DNA of 64,000 nt from Vesta saturnalis (GCA_036346205.1 JARFJB010000762.1:2271001-2335000), one strand, 5' to 3'. Numbered from the stretch's first letter, positions 12,935 through 24,895 are shown. Notes: a model not told the origin generated them from the letters alone. Translations and numbers: made by a program.

Positions 12935-13520
12935 TATGTTGATAAATACATATACTTAGGACAGGTGATAAAATGCAACAAATTAAGCCAGGAAGCGGAA
13001 ATACAGAGACGTATACGGTTAGCATGGTCGGCATTCGGTAAACAAAATAAAATACTCAAAGGCCAAAACATACCCCTAAAATTAAGAAGTGCGGTCTTCA
13101 ATCAATGTGTGTTACCGGTATTATCATACGCTGCCCAGACATGGTCCTTAACAAAAACTTTATTAGAAAAACTAGTAAAGACTCAAAGAGCTATGGAACG
13201 ACAGATGCTGAATATTAAACTAAGCGATAAAAAACGGAATGAGGACATCAGAAACAGGACAAAGTTAAGAGATATAAAAGAAGAAGTAGCTTCGTTGGAG
13301 GTGGATCGGTCACACCATGCGCCAAGTCGATGGGCGCTGGAACAAAGAAATACAACAATGGAGAGCCTATGTGGGAAAAAGAAGTAGAGGCCGGCCACAA
13401 ACCAGGTGGATCGACGATTTGAAGAAAACGGCGGGACTGAGTTGGATCGGAAACACCCAAAACGGAGATCTTTGGAAGTCCACCGGGGAGGCCTATAAGC
13501 AACAATGGATGTCGGATTAA
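12935..13520 (+). pseudogene. C-terminal reverse transcriptase region of RTE-like LINE
   Basis: The frame opens with EYVDKYIYLGQ and continues through AEIQRRIRLAWSAFGKQ, VLPVLSYAAQTWSLTK and a TQRAMERQMLNIKL block. After one frameshift near 13315 it resumes as VDGRWNKEIQQWR, KRSRGRPQTRWIDDLKK and GEAYKQQWM, ending at 13520. This is the typical C-terminus of insect endonuclease-reverse transcriptase proteins. The upstream palm domain is absent. Minus-strand open frames here are shadows. Confidence 0.85.
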
Positions 13521-14067
13521 AGAAGAAGAAGAGAATGGTTTTATGATTTCAGATTTAAGAAACAATCAATTTTGTATCCTCTTCCGCCGTAATTACAAAA
13601 ACCGTTGAAAAAATTTTGACGTCAGAGCCTGCCGTTTATCCTCGTCCCCGATGGACTAATAAACGACTCACACGTCACACTAATAGCCACGACCGCCTAC
13701 TTTGCGATTGTGTAAAACGAGGATTCTCATTCGCCAGAGCAAACTCTTTTTGCGACTAAAAGACTTCACCCCTCTAGCTCCGGAACTTCTACCATTCGAT
13801 GCACAAGCACTCTTGTGCGTAAGTTAAAAACATCACCTACACCAGCATTTCTTAGACTATTGTATTTCGCGCCACCCTTTATGTACCACTTTGAGTAATA
13901 TCACCGCCTATGTAGTGCATTCGCACCGCATCATTACGTGATTTACTCTGTTACCCGAATGTTCGAGGTAGATATCAAAGAGTCTCGAACAGTCTCAATT
14001 GAAAATACGCTACTATACAAACAGTCCATTCGCTGGTGGGCTGTTAGTTCCTTGTTGACTGAGGCTA

Positions 14068-14497
14068 TGTTCGAACCGACTGGATTGAAAATACGCAAAT
14101 GTGGCAAACGTAAGCTTGAGGAAGAAGTACCTTCTACTTCACCAAAAACATCCATCACCAGTTCTAATTCTATTATAAAATCAAAATCACGAAAATATGA
14201 TCAAGCGTACTTAAACTTGGGTTTTGCAAGCACTGAAATAAGCGAGGAAGAGAAACCTCAATGTGTTATTTGTCTTAAAATTTTTGCTGCAGATGGCACG
14301 AAAGTAAATAAGTTGAAGAGGCATTTAGAAACTATGCACAAAGAATATGTTGGTAAGCCCCGTGAGTTTTTTTAGATAAACTCAGATCTAGAGAGACAGA
14401 AGTAAAATTTGAGAAAGTTCTCACAGTAAGTGATAGAGCCGTATTGAAATCTTACAAAGTGGCTTATAGAATAGCCAAATGTAAAAAGTCACATATC
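14068..14497 (+). pseudogene. BED zinc finger, N-terminal part of hAT transposase
   Basis: Start is probably the Met of MFEPTGLKIRK at 14068; an in-frame upstream ATG at 13938 adds residues unlike the family. A basic linker (KCGKRKLEEEVP) precedes KSRKYDQAYLNLGFAST and the BED finger: CVIC (about 14260) followed by KLKRHLETMH (about 14310-14340), giving a C-x2-C...H-x4-H zinc site for DNA binding. At the T-run 14367-14373 a frameshift creates a stop. The next frame continues with KFEKVLTVSDRAVLKSYKVA and AKCKKSH to the insertion point at 14500. Confidence 0.8.
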
Positions 14498-14499
14498 AT

Positions 14500-16191
14500 C
14501 TGGTGTACTCGTACCACCCTCAATACAATTTTCATTTCTAGACTTTTCTTCTGAGACTTCAGGTCGGGCAGGCTAGGTATCACAACTTGCGGGTTCATTG
14601 GGTTGCCTATGAGAATATAAATTCACGCAATGTAAATTATAACACGTTTATTTACAAATAAAATAGAAAATCAGTTTGAGTAATGAATATAATAAATTTA
14701 GCAATGTTGTTAATAATTATATAATGACCAAAATTTGATGATATCTTAAATGAAATAGTGGCGGCCCATGGTCTACTGCCCGGGCTTCATATCTGGCGCG
14801 CCGGATATAGGACCGGGTCTGTCGGAATCGTTGACTACAAATTAAATTGGCCAAAACGCACGTGTTCCTTATCCAGTGGTTTACAGGAAAACTTAATAAG
14901 TAATTAGTGTAATATAAGTTCAAACGAGGGGTACACTTGTGTCTTTGTGGATCGGTAAGTATGTAATTTGGAGAATTATGAAAGCTGCAATTTAGGTGCG
15001 TACCTCCATCTTATGTTTATCTTAAGTTTAGTAAAATTAAGAAATGGTCAATTAACTGGAGGTGATTGAGATATTTATGACTTTAGGTATTGGAGAAACC
15101 TAAAGTTTTATTGTTAAATGAATTAGAATTGATTCAGTGTAACATGCTGAAGCTTGGACCTTGTGTACAAACTTTGATTTTCAATCGAATTTTCGTGCAA
15201 ACAGAATGATGTTCGTTTTATTTAATACTAAATTGAATTTAAACCAAATTAATGAAATGTTTAATCTGTTTAAAATACTGAGATGTGCCATAAAATTACA
15301 CGTTTTAACTCTGAGTGGTAATTAACACATGGAATGGCGATCTTGATAAATGAAATTAAAATGGAAATGGAAATGTGTAAAAGGTAAATTTAAAATACCA
15401 GGTGGATGGGTTGATGGTGGCAAGGCAAGCCCGGTATCGAGGAGAATCAACGGTTATTGGTGGCGGAATTATAGCGAGGTAAACTTGGATATGTAATTAA
15501 TTGTTTTATGGTGGTGTTGGTGGATTTGGATAATTTTAATATTAGGGGTTTTATATAAATATTATTATTATAAGGATTTATGCTCCGGGAGAAGGGAATA
15601 GTTCATAACGCACTATTACTATCACTATTAACGCACTATTCGTTCGGAGCCTAAACCGCCGTTGTCCAAATAATAATACTAGTTGCCGTTTTTACACCCC
15701 TCGAGGTGAGAACTCTGAGCAGCGGTAACAAGGGGGAAGATCTAGTTAATATTGACAGGAAAAGGAGGGTTGTAGATCACGTCGCAGAATTGCTGTATCT
15801 TTGGGTCCTGAACCACCGTTGGTAAAATACCGCTATTTCGCAATCCTTACAAACCCCTCGAGGTAGGAGTTACGAATAGATGTGTCTGGGATGACTTCCT
15901 GGTCACTATTGTCACTGGGAAGGAATTCCGTCACACAATTACGTAAGCTTCGGGGCCTAAACCGCCGTTAGCGAACTAACGGTGCTAAATAGCTCTTTAT
16001 ACCCCTTCGAGTTACTAACTCCGCGTAGGTACGTAAATAGCGATTTCTCAGGTTATATATTATAGTTGGGGCGTAATAACAACTAGGAACTGGCGGAAAA
16101 TCAATAGGAAATTATAATAAGTCAGGCAATCAGGTTGTTTAGGAATTAATATATTTATTAGGGTAGGAAAATTAATTGTAAGGATTTTAGG
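14500..16191. mobile_element. 1.69 kb insertion with 5 bp target-site duplication
   Basis: It splits the hAT gene. ATCAT occurs at 14495-14499 and 16192-16196, and removing the segment with one copy rejoins the hAT coding region. A 5 bp duplication fits an LTR retrotransposon (for instance a solo LTR) or another element making 5 bp duplications. No protein is visible. It contains a GC-rich patch (14756-14825, with ctggcgcgccgg) and three related ~150 bp modules at 15643-16040. Ends are ctggtgtactcg and ggattttagg, with no clear inverted termini. Confidence 0.6.
15643..16040 (+). repeat. three related ~150 bp modules
   Basis: Each module starts with a version of GG-CCTAAACCGCCGTT (about 15646, 15803 and 15952). 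Some 50-60 bp later it shows CCCCTCGAGGT or CCCCTTCGAG (about 15698, 15856 and 16003). The copies are diverged, and each region can form local stems. Spacing between starts is about 157 and 149 bp. Confidence 0.65.
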
Positions 16192-16196
16192 ATCAT

Positions 16197-17195
16197 TCAT
16201 GGCAACAACAATGTTGGGTGAGAGCTATACTAAACGACTTGAGAAGGTTCCTCTGTCAAACGATACAATTTGCCGTAGAATTCACGATATATCTGTGGAT
16301 ATTCAGCAACAGCTTAAATTAATAGGAAAATTATCGGTCGTATAGCTTCATGAAGCTACAGGCAGCAGTAATGATGCCCATTTGCTGTATTAGATTCTGC
16401 CCGGGAGGTACAACAGTTGAACATTTAAGCTGTGCTGTTGAGTTTTTTAGAATAGTAAATGATGGTATTTTCAATTCAAACTAACAGTGGAAATACTGCG
16501 TTGGTATTTGTATGGATGGAGCTCAAGCAATGTCTGGTAGATATAATAGTTCAAAAGCACTTGAAAAGAAGGACTCTCCATAAGTAGTTTGGACCCATCG
16601 TATGATACACCGGGAAGCTTTAACATCGAAGTCAGTAAGTCCTCGGCTAAATCTAGTTTTTTTAGTTGTTATTGATATAATAAATTATATAAAAACAAAA
16701 CCTCGAAAGTTGTGAATTTTTGGTGCACTTTGTGAAGATATGGGAGCAGAATATAAAGCTTTGTTGTTTTATTCTTCATCCAGATGGTTGTCACGCGGTA
16801 AGGTTTTCAAGTGCGTCTATCAGCGAAGAAATGAAATAGCGTTATTTTTTAATGAAGATCATAAGCATTGCGGAAGAATTCTACAAGCCGTTATTTTTAA
16901 TGAAGTAGGAGAGCACTTAGTAGACATATTCGAAAAGGTTATTCACTTAATCTGAAACTGTAGGGTAATAATAAACATATATTTGATTCAAGCGACAGGG
17001 TCGACGCTTTTTGAAAGAAAATACAGTTATAGAGTACCAAAATAAAAGAAAATTGATTTGATATATTTCCTAATTTCTCAATTAATCCAGAGTGACCCGT
17101 TGAAAGACAATTATAAGAAAGTGTTGCTAAAGACAGGAGGGACAGTTTAAGCGCTAATTTCCGCAAATACTTCTTCGCAGAAAAAGGTATTACAT
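16197..17195 (+). pseudogene. catalytic part of hAT transposase relic
   Basis: Readable order: MLGESYTKRLEKVPLSND (about 16210-16265) and RRIHDISVDIQQQLKL; a decayed LHEATGSSNDAHLL (catalytic region, about 16345-16385); CVGICMDGAQAMSG (about 16498-16540); VVWTHR-IHREAL (about 16580-16622); LCEDMGAEYKALLFYSSSRWLSRGKVFKCVY (in the 16731-16820 stretch); and a C-terminal LSANFRKYFFAEKGI near 17146-17190. Frameshifts and stops interrupt it repeatedly. It matches the layout of ZBED5/SCAND3-like hAT proteins. Confidence 0.75.
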
Positions 17196-17239
17196 TACGT
17201 GATTAGAATTGGGTAATAAATCTATTTAACAGTACGCCT

Positions 17240-17590
17240 TATGAATTTAATAAAATAAATAATTTTTAATTACATATTTACTTTTGAACTTATTCGTTCA
17301 TAACAAAACTTATAATAATTTGATATTAGTCAAGTTGCGTTGGTATGTGAGAATCCTTGCGATTCCGCAAACAAACATCCCATTAATATAAGAAATTTGA
17401 CTGTAATCTCATTATATTTGCAATTCATATCATTTACCATTTACATCGACTAGGGTTTGTATCTCGATAGCTCAGTTGGTTAGAGCGATACTCTAGACAA
17501 GTACATGTTGTAGGTTCAAATCCTACTCGAGGTAAACTTTTTATTTATATATTTAATAAAATTAATAATAATTTTTAATCGTTATTATAT
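17240..17590 (+). repeat. tRNA-bearing element, copy B
   Basis: The tail motif cttttgaacttattcgttca sits at about 17282-17301. A spacer with cccattaatataag and gactgtaat follows, shared with copy A. Then comes the plus-strand tRNA-like block (17462-17533) and the A+T tail ending in atatttaataaaatt. Compared with copies A and C, the opposite tRNA-like arm has been lost and only its tail remains at 17240-17320. Confidence 0.7.
17462..17533 (+). other. tRNA-like block, copy B
   Basis: Possible cloverleaf: acceptor tctcga against tcgagg; D-arm gctcagttggttagagc; anticodon arm TACT-ctagaca-AGTA (anticodon-position bases AGA); T-arm GTAGG-ttcaaat-CCTAC. The 5' half resembles eukaryotic tRNA-Ile (tagctcagttggttagagc). 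The anticodon stem is weak and the block sits inside a dispersed repeat, so a functional tRNA is unlikely. Confidence 0.6.
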
Positions 17591-19494
17591 TTGACAAAAT
17601 CTATTAAATTAATTATTACACTGTTCTACACACAAAACCAATTCTAATTACACTAATCTGATGTTTACACCCAAAGTATCTGGATGAATGAATATTTAAT
17701 GCTTTCATTATGGATCACTAATTAACCACAAGAAAAAAAAAACTAAATCACTACGATATCCGTCTATTAATACAATATTTATAATCAATAAATAAAAGGT
17801 GCCTTACTTTAAGAGATACAATCCAGTAAATTCTTGTACTACTTAGGGTACATCGCGTAATTCCAAACATGAGAAAATAGTTGAGCTATTCATCGGTATC
17901 TCCATAATACCAAAAAAGTCCATCATCACAATGTATTATATTGTTCAAGAGCAAATATGTAGTTTTCCTTATAATCTCACCACGTATTTACTTAAAAGCG
18001 ATAATTAATAACTACATTACTGTAAATGTTTGCTTATTTTATTGGCGTTAATATGATATACTACCGGACGCGTTTTTGGTAGTACTTAAACAAATAAAAC
18101 CTTACACATAAAGAGTACTCTGCTATCGACTATTCAAATAGGCGAAATTACACAAGAAACGTGCTTAAGCGTCAGAATGTTTGCGTCTGACCAGCTAATA
18201 CGAAATAATAATAATAACAAATTATCCGAACACACAGTGTTTTGGTACCTGGGAACATTTTTAGCTTTCAAATCAAAATGTGAAAATAATGTACGGCATT
18301 CCTATAAAAATCATTTTTGGGTTCCCTCAGGGGCATCTTAGATTAACCTGGTATACAATTCAAATTTAAATCTACTATGAACACTTAAAAGATAAAGAAA
18401 ATTTAAAAAAATACACACACAGACAAGGCATGAGTTATTTGTGCTATAAACCAGAAACAATGGGGAGAGAATGTTAAAAAATAATGAGTTAAACCAAATT
18501 AGCGTAACATAAATAATACCTAGAAACTTGAATTAACGTTTTAACAGAACTTCCGGTACACTTGATTTCTTAGCTTGTAGTTTCAAACAACGAAATGTGA
18601 CAATGATTTTATATTGTTTTTGCACCTATATTATTAGACAAATCTTAAAGCTCTTGTTTCTTCAGTATAAATAAAATTACCTAGAATGCTAGTAACACTA
18701 CAATCGATTTTTATTCTCTTTTTAGTAATCATATGTATTAACTGTTTCACTGAAATGAATGGTTTTTGAGTAATTACTTTCTCTCCCACAAGAACTGCTT
18801 ACTGTGGAACACAATACATACTCTTTAAGGGTCTAAAATAACACAAAGACCGATTGCAGTCAGAGAAATTACACCCACAAGTGCATAATTTACTTGTAAC
18901 ATTCATCATTATCCCAGTTTAACAATACATTTGAAAATGGATTAGCGAACCACGATATGAAATTTTAAATTTCATTGTTCTTTTATCGACAAACGCGTAC
19001 ATTTAAATCTGTTATTTTCAGATTAGTAACAGAATGGACATTGCTGATATTTATTTTTAAATTTAAGCATTCATAATCGATTGAAAGACTGGTTTTCCCT
19101 AACTCCCTTGAAATTAAACCTGAGCGTAAACTATCGTTCTTTTAAAGGGGATGAACTGGTAGAGCTTTTAAGTTTACGTTGTTTATTGTTTAATGTATTA
19201 TAATATATTAACTCAAAAGGATAGTTTTATTTCGTTTATTTTGAAATGTTATTCAGCGCATTATAACCACACACCGTTACCGTATATTATTAATAATGAT
19301 TTTTTTAATTACTCACACAAATAAGAAATAAATAATATTTCCATACGTTAGCATGCAAAAAGTTACACCACTTCATAATATGCTGAAAGAGGCTGTAATA
19401 TTAGGTTAGCAAGTTTGAAATAAGTGTTACACTTCGTTTTAATTATTAATTGTAATCGAACACCCACTTTAATTTGTTTTCAACCTTTAATAGA
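17591..19494. other. non-coding stretch, nothing recognised
   Basis: AT-rich sequence without a coding frame or repeat border that I can define. Confidence 0.5.
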
Positions 19495-19590
19495 GTTATT
19501 ATTAGTTTTGCTATGAACGAATAAGTTCAAAAGTAAATCTGTAATTGAAAAATTATTATTAATTTTGTTAAATACATAAATAAAAAGTTT

Positions 19591-19662
19591 ACCTCGAGTA
19601 GGATTTGAATATACGACATGTACTTTGCTAGAGTACCGCTCTAACCAACTGAGCTATCGAGA
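19591..19662 (-). other. tRNA-like block, copy C left arm
   Basis: Best-preserved block. On the minus strand it has acceptor tctcga/tcgagg, D-arm gctcagttggttagagc and a fully paired anticodon arm GTACT-ctagcaa-AGTAC (anticodon-position bases AGC). The T-arm TT-caaat region is intact, but the stem is damaged by one change (gtata/cctac). Confidence 0.65.
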
Positions 19663-19740
19663 TGCAACCTTGATCGATGCAAATTTTGTCTTTATGTATG
19701 TAGAACATAAAGACAAAATTTACTTCGATTGGGGCTTGTA

Positions 19741-19792
19741 TCTCGATAGCTCAGTTGGTCAGAGTAGTATTCTAGCAAATTATAAGTCGTAG
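19741..19792 (+). other. truncated tRNA-like block, copy C right arm
   Basis: Matches the left block through the D-arm and anticodon arm (tctcgatagctcagttgg and onward), then jumps from tcgtag to ataaac, so the T-arm/B-box is deleted. Confidence 0.6.
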
Positions 19793-20029
19793 ATAAACTT
19801 TTTATTTATGTATTTAATAACATTAAAAATAATGTTTAGTATATTTGCTTCACATTCCCGAATTACATTACATATTTCCATTCTTTATAAAAGCGACAAC
19901 GTTATTGGTTTCGTATTGGTGGTAGAATGGAGACTTGTGAATGAAAAAGAAAAATATATTTAATTTTCTAGTTCTAATAACATTATAATGTGTGAAATTG
20001 TTGAAAGCTATTATAATTAATAGGGTTTT

Positions 20030-21370
20030 GTTTATGACATATTTTCTTTCCAGTTAACACGATGACCTTGGTGGCCACTCAATAGGACCTTTGCGTCCAA
20101 TCCATTTATTAGGGAAAGTCGTGTCAAGAAATTGTCGAACTGTAATTGCAAAATGAGAATGTGCCCCATCATGTTGGAACCATATATGATTATGAGGAAT
20201 ATCTGGATCTTGCGGATGAGGAAACACAACAGCTACAGCGGCGATGAGTTCAAACAGAAGAAAGTGTAAGTAGCGTTCCCCATTTAAAGTTTCTTCAAAA
20301 AAGTGAGGTCCAAGAATTCGATTTTCGGCAATACCTACCCAAACATTTATTTTTTGACGATGCTGTGTGTGACAGTCTTGTGTCCAACGAGGATTTTCAG
20401 ATGCCCAGTACCTGCAGTTTTGTCTGTTCACGTGTCCATTTAAAACAAAAGTAGTCTCATCAGAAAAAAATAATCATTTGGGTGAAATCTAAGTTTTGAT
20501 TATTAATCTCAATTATCTGCTCACAAAACTGCGTTCTTCGGTCAAAATCATCTTCTAATAATTCATCTATTAGTTGCACCTTATAAGGATGGTATTTACT
20601 TTTTCGGAGTATTTGTGATGCAGATCCGGATAACAAATTACAATTCCTGGAGATTGTCCCAACGGACACATGGGGATTATTTACAGTTTCTACTAAAACA
20701 TCTAGTTGAGAATCTTCTGATATCTGTCCTGGTCTTTCTTTGGGTAAATTTCTAACGTGGCCGTGCTCAGCAAATTTTAATTTAATTTTCCCGGCAGTAG
20801 ATCTAGTAATTGGAATTCGGTTAGGATAAATTGCATTAAATAAGTTACACCACTTCTTGTTGAGTACGCACTCTCTCTCTCCAAAACCATTCATCATAAG
20901 CACTTCAATACGTTCTCTCTCAGATAAATGTATTTTTAAAATGAAACATGAAGGAAACGTAAAACTGATAAAGTGACACTGACAAACTAAAAGCCTGTGA
21001 TTGTTTTTTATTGTCACAAAGTGCCACAGCAAGTGGTTAAGGATCGATTGATTCGAAAAATGTTCAATTTAAACATACACTATTTAATTACAGGTCACCC
21101 GCGTTAAGGAAAAATAACCGTCGCATGCCGAAGTCGAATCGGATTGCTATCGAGTAAATGCACCAATGGGCGTTACTCAAAATACGTATTCTCATTTATC
21201 ACACTTCAATCGTCATTATTTCTAAAACCGCTGATTTTAGAGATATGATATGTTACACAAAAAGTGTCCAGAATTTACTGTACAATTAAAAAATGGCATT
21301 ATATATAGGGTGTTCCATTAAAAAATCAATGATGGCTGCATATCTTCTTCTTGAGACACCCTGTATACAA
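20030..21370 (-). mobile_element. DD41D-type Tc1/mariner element, truncated
   Basis: The coding relic (20054-21032, minus) lies inside a copy whose 5' terminus appears at 21301-21368, where tatagggtgttcc faces gagacaccctgtata about 65 bp apart. The 3' end of the transposase and the other terminus are missing: similarity stops abruptly near 20060. This element is distinct from the other three DD41D relics in the window. Confidence 0.75.
20054..21032 (-). pseudogene. DD41D transposase relic, 3' truncated
   Basis: Cut-and-paste transposase. The first frame (21032-20460) carries the helix-turn-helix region (SERERIEVLMMNGFGERE, then VETVNNPHVSVGTISRNC and KSKYHPYKVQL). A frameshift in a T-run (about 20462-20468) leads into SDETTFVLNGHVN with the first catalytic Asp. 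INVWVGIAENRILGPHF and IWFQHDGAHSHFAI (second Asp) follow, then WIGRKGPIEWPPRS, where it ends. The third Asp, expected just after, is absent, so the protein is dead even apart from the frameshift. The true start codon is unclear. Confidence 0.8.
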
Positions 21371-21379
21371 TTTTCTTAT

Positions 21380-22425
21380 GTAAAAAAATTCGCAACTAAT
21401 CGACGTGTCCGAGCGTTTTTCTACAAAATAATTACCTGAATTTTAAACCAATTTCTTGCTTTCATTATGAACGCACTGTACTTACGCAAACACGAATAAT
21501 AATATGGAAAGGTTGCTTAGCATCATTACTGCGAAAGGAAATCTCTCTTTATAGTGTTTAGGCATTGGAAAACCCAAGTGGCAATAATGACCTCTGATTA
21601 TTAAATCAGAAGTGTTATTATTTATAAGTTAATTGAGATTACATGTAACTAAATGTTATAATTAGTGCATTCTTACGCTACTGTTATATTTAAATTTTAT
21701 TTTCAAGCAAATACATTTCAATTTTTGTAACGGTGTAACGGTACTTACAATTGTCAACAATAGTAAAACAATGGAAACTAAGTGAAATGTCGAAATGCAG
21801 CGTTGTTAAAATTAAAGTAAATGAGCTGACTGTATTTCGATAATGCGCCATGTTATATTTCCATGTAGCATTTTAAAACTGTTAGCGTGCGTATGCGTAA
21901 TACTCTATGTCTACCCAATTTGTTTAATAATGAAGTTTATTATACCTTTATTTCATACTGTCCGGTAAAGTGCACTTTACGGGACTGTTTTGAGTCCGAT
22001 AAAGTGCACTTTACATCATCAGAGCCTATAAAGGAAAAACTTCATTAAACAGTGGAAAATACAGAGATAAATTTTGCTGAAAAGTAATAAAAAGTTGGAG
22101 GTGAAGGAGATGGAACCCGGGGATTTTCTCATGCGAAGCGGACCCTCTGTCACTGAGCTGCTTCAGCTAGACGTGTTGTTTAAAAATTAAAGCAGATTCA
22201 AAGCGATGCCATAAATATGTACTTTTAAAAAAAAATTGTTTCGATATGAAATAAAATACATAACGAAACACGTCGGTGAACTCATTTTATAGTACTCATT
22301 CCGAGTTTCTGGACTCGGCTCTTTCGCCTCCTCGTCCATTAACATCGCATTTGTACTGTAAAATACGAGTTCCTGAACTTAATACGTTATTACTACAAAC
22401 TAAATTCCGAGCATCCAGAAATGAT
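21380..22425. other. non-coding stretch with short inverted pair
   Basis: No gene recognised. At about 21958-22020 a short palindromic pair (gataaagtgcactttac beside ggtaaagtgcactttacggg) flanks a few bases, possibly the end of an unknown transposon. Confidence 0.45.
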
Positions 22426-22429
22426 TCTT

Positions 22430-23290
22430 GCCTAATCAGTATTAGATATTCTGTCCACTAGAACAAGAGTTTTGTAGTTTCCCATGGTTGGGTATTGATA
22501 CGTATAACACGGCTTTAATTGTATTATGCTCGCTGCTTTTCCATGATTTTTAGTTTTTAATCGAGTTTTGTACCATAAGTGTATTCTGGTTGTTGCTAAT
22601 GTAACAATTCGAATGGAAAAGTTTATGAGAGATATTTTCTTGAAATTTTTCTTCTTCTTTTTCTCCCAATTCATCATTAGCACTGGTTATTCCATCATGC
22701 ATTTTCCTTGGATTTTGATGAGGTGTGGCTGAAGTTGGTGTTAGTATGTTTAAGATAGATCTTAATGCTGTTGCGATGCTGCTTCCTGTTAGACTTACAA
22801 CATTTTCTGGATTTGTGTTAAGCAGTGTTGGGAAATCTTGGTGATTACTGTTGAATTTAACATAATTCGTTTTTGTATCCCACCACAAATTATGCTATTC
22901 ATGTGTTTGTTAATGACCGTTGTTTCTTTAAGAACCCTGCATTTTGTGAATTGATTTTTATCTGGTCTGTCCAAGTATTCATTGATGATACAACTGGGAC
23001 TGTACTCCGTTTTCTGGACCACCGCATATGAACTCTTGTGTCTTATTTATATGGTCTCCTTAAATTTTGTATCCATCAGTTCGAAGCGTAGTTGATTATC
23101 GTAGTAATTGCCATTACTCCATTGGCGACGCCTGGTGTCCAGAATGTGTTTCAATTTTTACCGAGCTTTAGTGTATTTTCGATCCCTGTGACCAAATGAA
23201 AACCCAAATTGAAACAACTGATGTTCGCTTACGGGCTGATCACCATGGAACCTCCATAGTATGGTTTGTTCTGGTTGGTCATCCTTGTGA
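22430..23290 (-). pseudogene. unidentified coding relic (minus strand)
   Basis: One minus-strand frame runs from about 23280 to 22795 with only two interruptions. It gives peptides such as HQLFQFGFSFGHRDRKYTKA, QWSNGNYYDNQLRFELMD and YSPSCIINEYLDRPDKNQFT. After a frame change, 22888-22550 reads WWDTKTNYVKFNSNHQDFP and then a Thr/Ser/Asn-rich stretch. Composition is protein-like, but I do not recognise the family. It could be the structural protein of an unknown mobile element or a host pseudogene. No function is proposed. Confidence 0.35.
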
Positions 23291-23294
23291 ATCT

Positions 23295-24895
23295 ATATTT
23301 GAAGATACATTTTTGGGATATTAGCTGTGAATGCAAATCCATATTTTTTTATGTCTTAAGAGAATGCGTGTTAACTCTTACTGTAGCCTGTTTAGTAGTA
23401 ATAGTAGGCGTCATAATACAACCGTAAAAATTCGAAATTCGTAAATTTTTATTAGCACAAATACAAAGATAGATCAAAACGGATATTAAGTATGCAGTAA
23501 ATAACAATTCGTTTATTAAGTAAATATGTAAAACTAGAAATTAAATTTTTAAATTCCCAAATTATTGTTTAAGTCAATAACGTACAATTAATGCGAACAG
23601 TAGATTTCTAGCACAAATATTAGTTTAGAAAACGAGACATTGAAAGTAGTTATATTACAGTAATTTTAATTCTGCAGAAAGCAAGTAACACATCAAATTG
23701 ATTTTTAATTGTGAACGTTATTGTTTACTCAAGATAATAATTGTAACTAGAACTGAAAGAAACATAGACCCTTGAGCTCAAGGATGTAAGCACTGGATGA
23801 ACTAGAGTTAGTAACTTTACCTCATACACACCGATCTTCATGTAAAACTGTTTATATTCAAAGTTAATACTAGAGGAAAATAAATGCTCGTGGCACCAAG
23901 TCTCTATCTTAAATGAAAGATAAATCTACATCAAAATTTTGTATACAGAAATCTAACTGACATTAAATTCAGCGGTACAGAATTTTGTCAATGTAAACTG
24001 CCAGTTAAAGCAAATAAGTAAACAACAATGGTTAACAATTTTATTATTGTATACTAGTTATACACATATCTGGTTATAGAATATCTAAATAAATTTTGTA
24101 AGGATTTGTTCACTTACATACAACTGACACGAACAATCGGATACTTCAACTTAAATCACTATATGCAATATAATGGCTAGACAATTTTCATTTGTGCAAA
24201 CAGGCAGTAGATTAATTAGTTATCATAAATTCATTGCCTCGACAAGCAGGTGAAATGAATGTGGTAGACTAACCTGTTTCGATGTTCTCAAGGAGCCAGA
24301 TGATAGATATATTGGTAGTATTAATACAATGGGATTAACAAATTCAAATTTTAGTAACTATTGTATAAGTAATTTTGTTGTCATGAGATCCAGAAAAAAG
24401 TCCTAAAGCAATTTCCCATATAAGATTGATACATAATTAAGAACATGTGATAAATTAATTTACTCACCACATTACACACCATATGTCAAGAAAAACCTTA
24501 CTTCCGAAACAACATTGTTGAAAAAAGAATATATAGTAGCCCGTATTTAATAAATAGTACGATCAATTAGATCGCTAATTAATTTGGCTCGTTTAAGTAA
24601 TACTAAACATATACAATTCCAAATTTTTAAGAAATTTATATAATTGTTAATCAACTTCATTGTAGAAATAAATAAATAAAGATATATAACGATGAGTTAA
24701 ATGACAATTAATACCATGAATATAGAAAATTACAATTTAATTAGAGAAATCATAATAAAATGGTATAAAATAGTCATTGGCGTAACATAGGGGTTTTACT
24801 TAGGGTAAAATGATTGTGTATATTTGCACAAAATTTCCTAAAAAAAATGGTGAATGTGGACTAAAATACGCAAAATCAAATTGGGTACGTTACAA
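23295..24895. other. non-coding stretch, nothing recognised
   Basis: AT-rich; no coding frame, RNA gene or repeat border identified. Confidence 0.5.

Larger units (their letters stand above)
11350..13535 (+). mobile_element. RTE-like non-LTR retrotransposon, internally deleted
   Basis: A GC-richer 5' leader (about 11360-11750) precedes an AP-type endonuclease region (11765-12430), a short linker with coding remnants (to about 12900), and then the last part of the reverse transcriptase protein (12935-13520). The 3' end has a short AAGAAG-type tail. The palm region with the RT catalytic Asp pair is missing: the protein passes almost directly from linker to thumb at about 12905-12935. Frameshifts and stops elsewhere make it a dead copy. 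Assignment to RTE rests on the endonuclease and C-terminal motifs. Confidence 0.8.
14055..17195 (+). mobile_element. hAT-type (ZBED5-like) transposase relic, split by insertion
   Basis: The BED-finger N-terminal part lies at 14068-14497 and the catalytic/dimerisation part at 16197-17195, both on the plus strand. They would form one protein if 14500-16191 were removed. Stops and frameshifts are spread through both parts. Related proteins occur both as transposases and as domesticated ZBED or zinc-finger MYM-like genes; the decay here points to a dead transposon copy. Terminal inverted repeats were not found. Confidence 0.75.
19495..19845. repeat. tRNA-bearing fold-back element, copy C (both arms)
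   Basis: The clearest copy. The left arm reads tgaacgaataagttcaaaag, an AT tail and a minus-strand tRNA-like block (19591-19662). A short hairpin centre follows, in which aaattttgtctttatgt faces cataaagacaaaattt (about 19682-19718). The right arm then repeats a plus-strand tRNA-like block (from 19741) and the same AT tail. The right tRNA-like block has lost its T-arm. The whole unit can fold into one long hairpin with a tRNA-like module in each arm. Confidence 0.75.

Noticed and set aside
13183..13565. Minus-strand open frames of 71-105 codons
   Set aside because: Antisense shadows of the RTE-like C-terminal region.
17462..17533. Functional tRNA gene
   Set aside because: The block is repeated inside a dispersed inverted-repeat family, has a weak anticodon stem, and other copies have deletions and mismatches; a tRNA-derived module is more likely.
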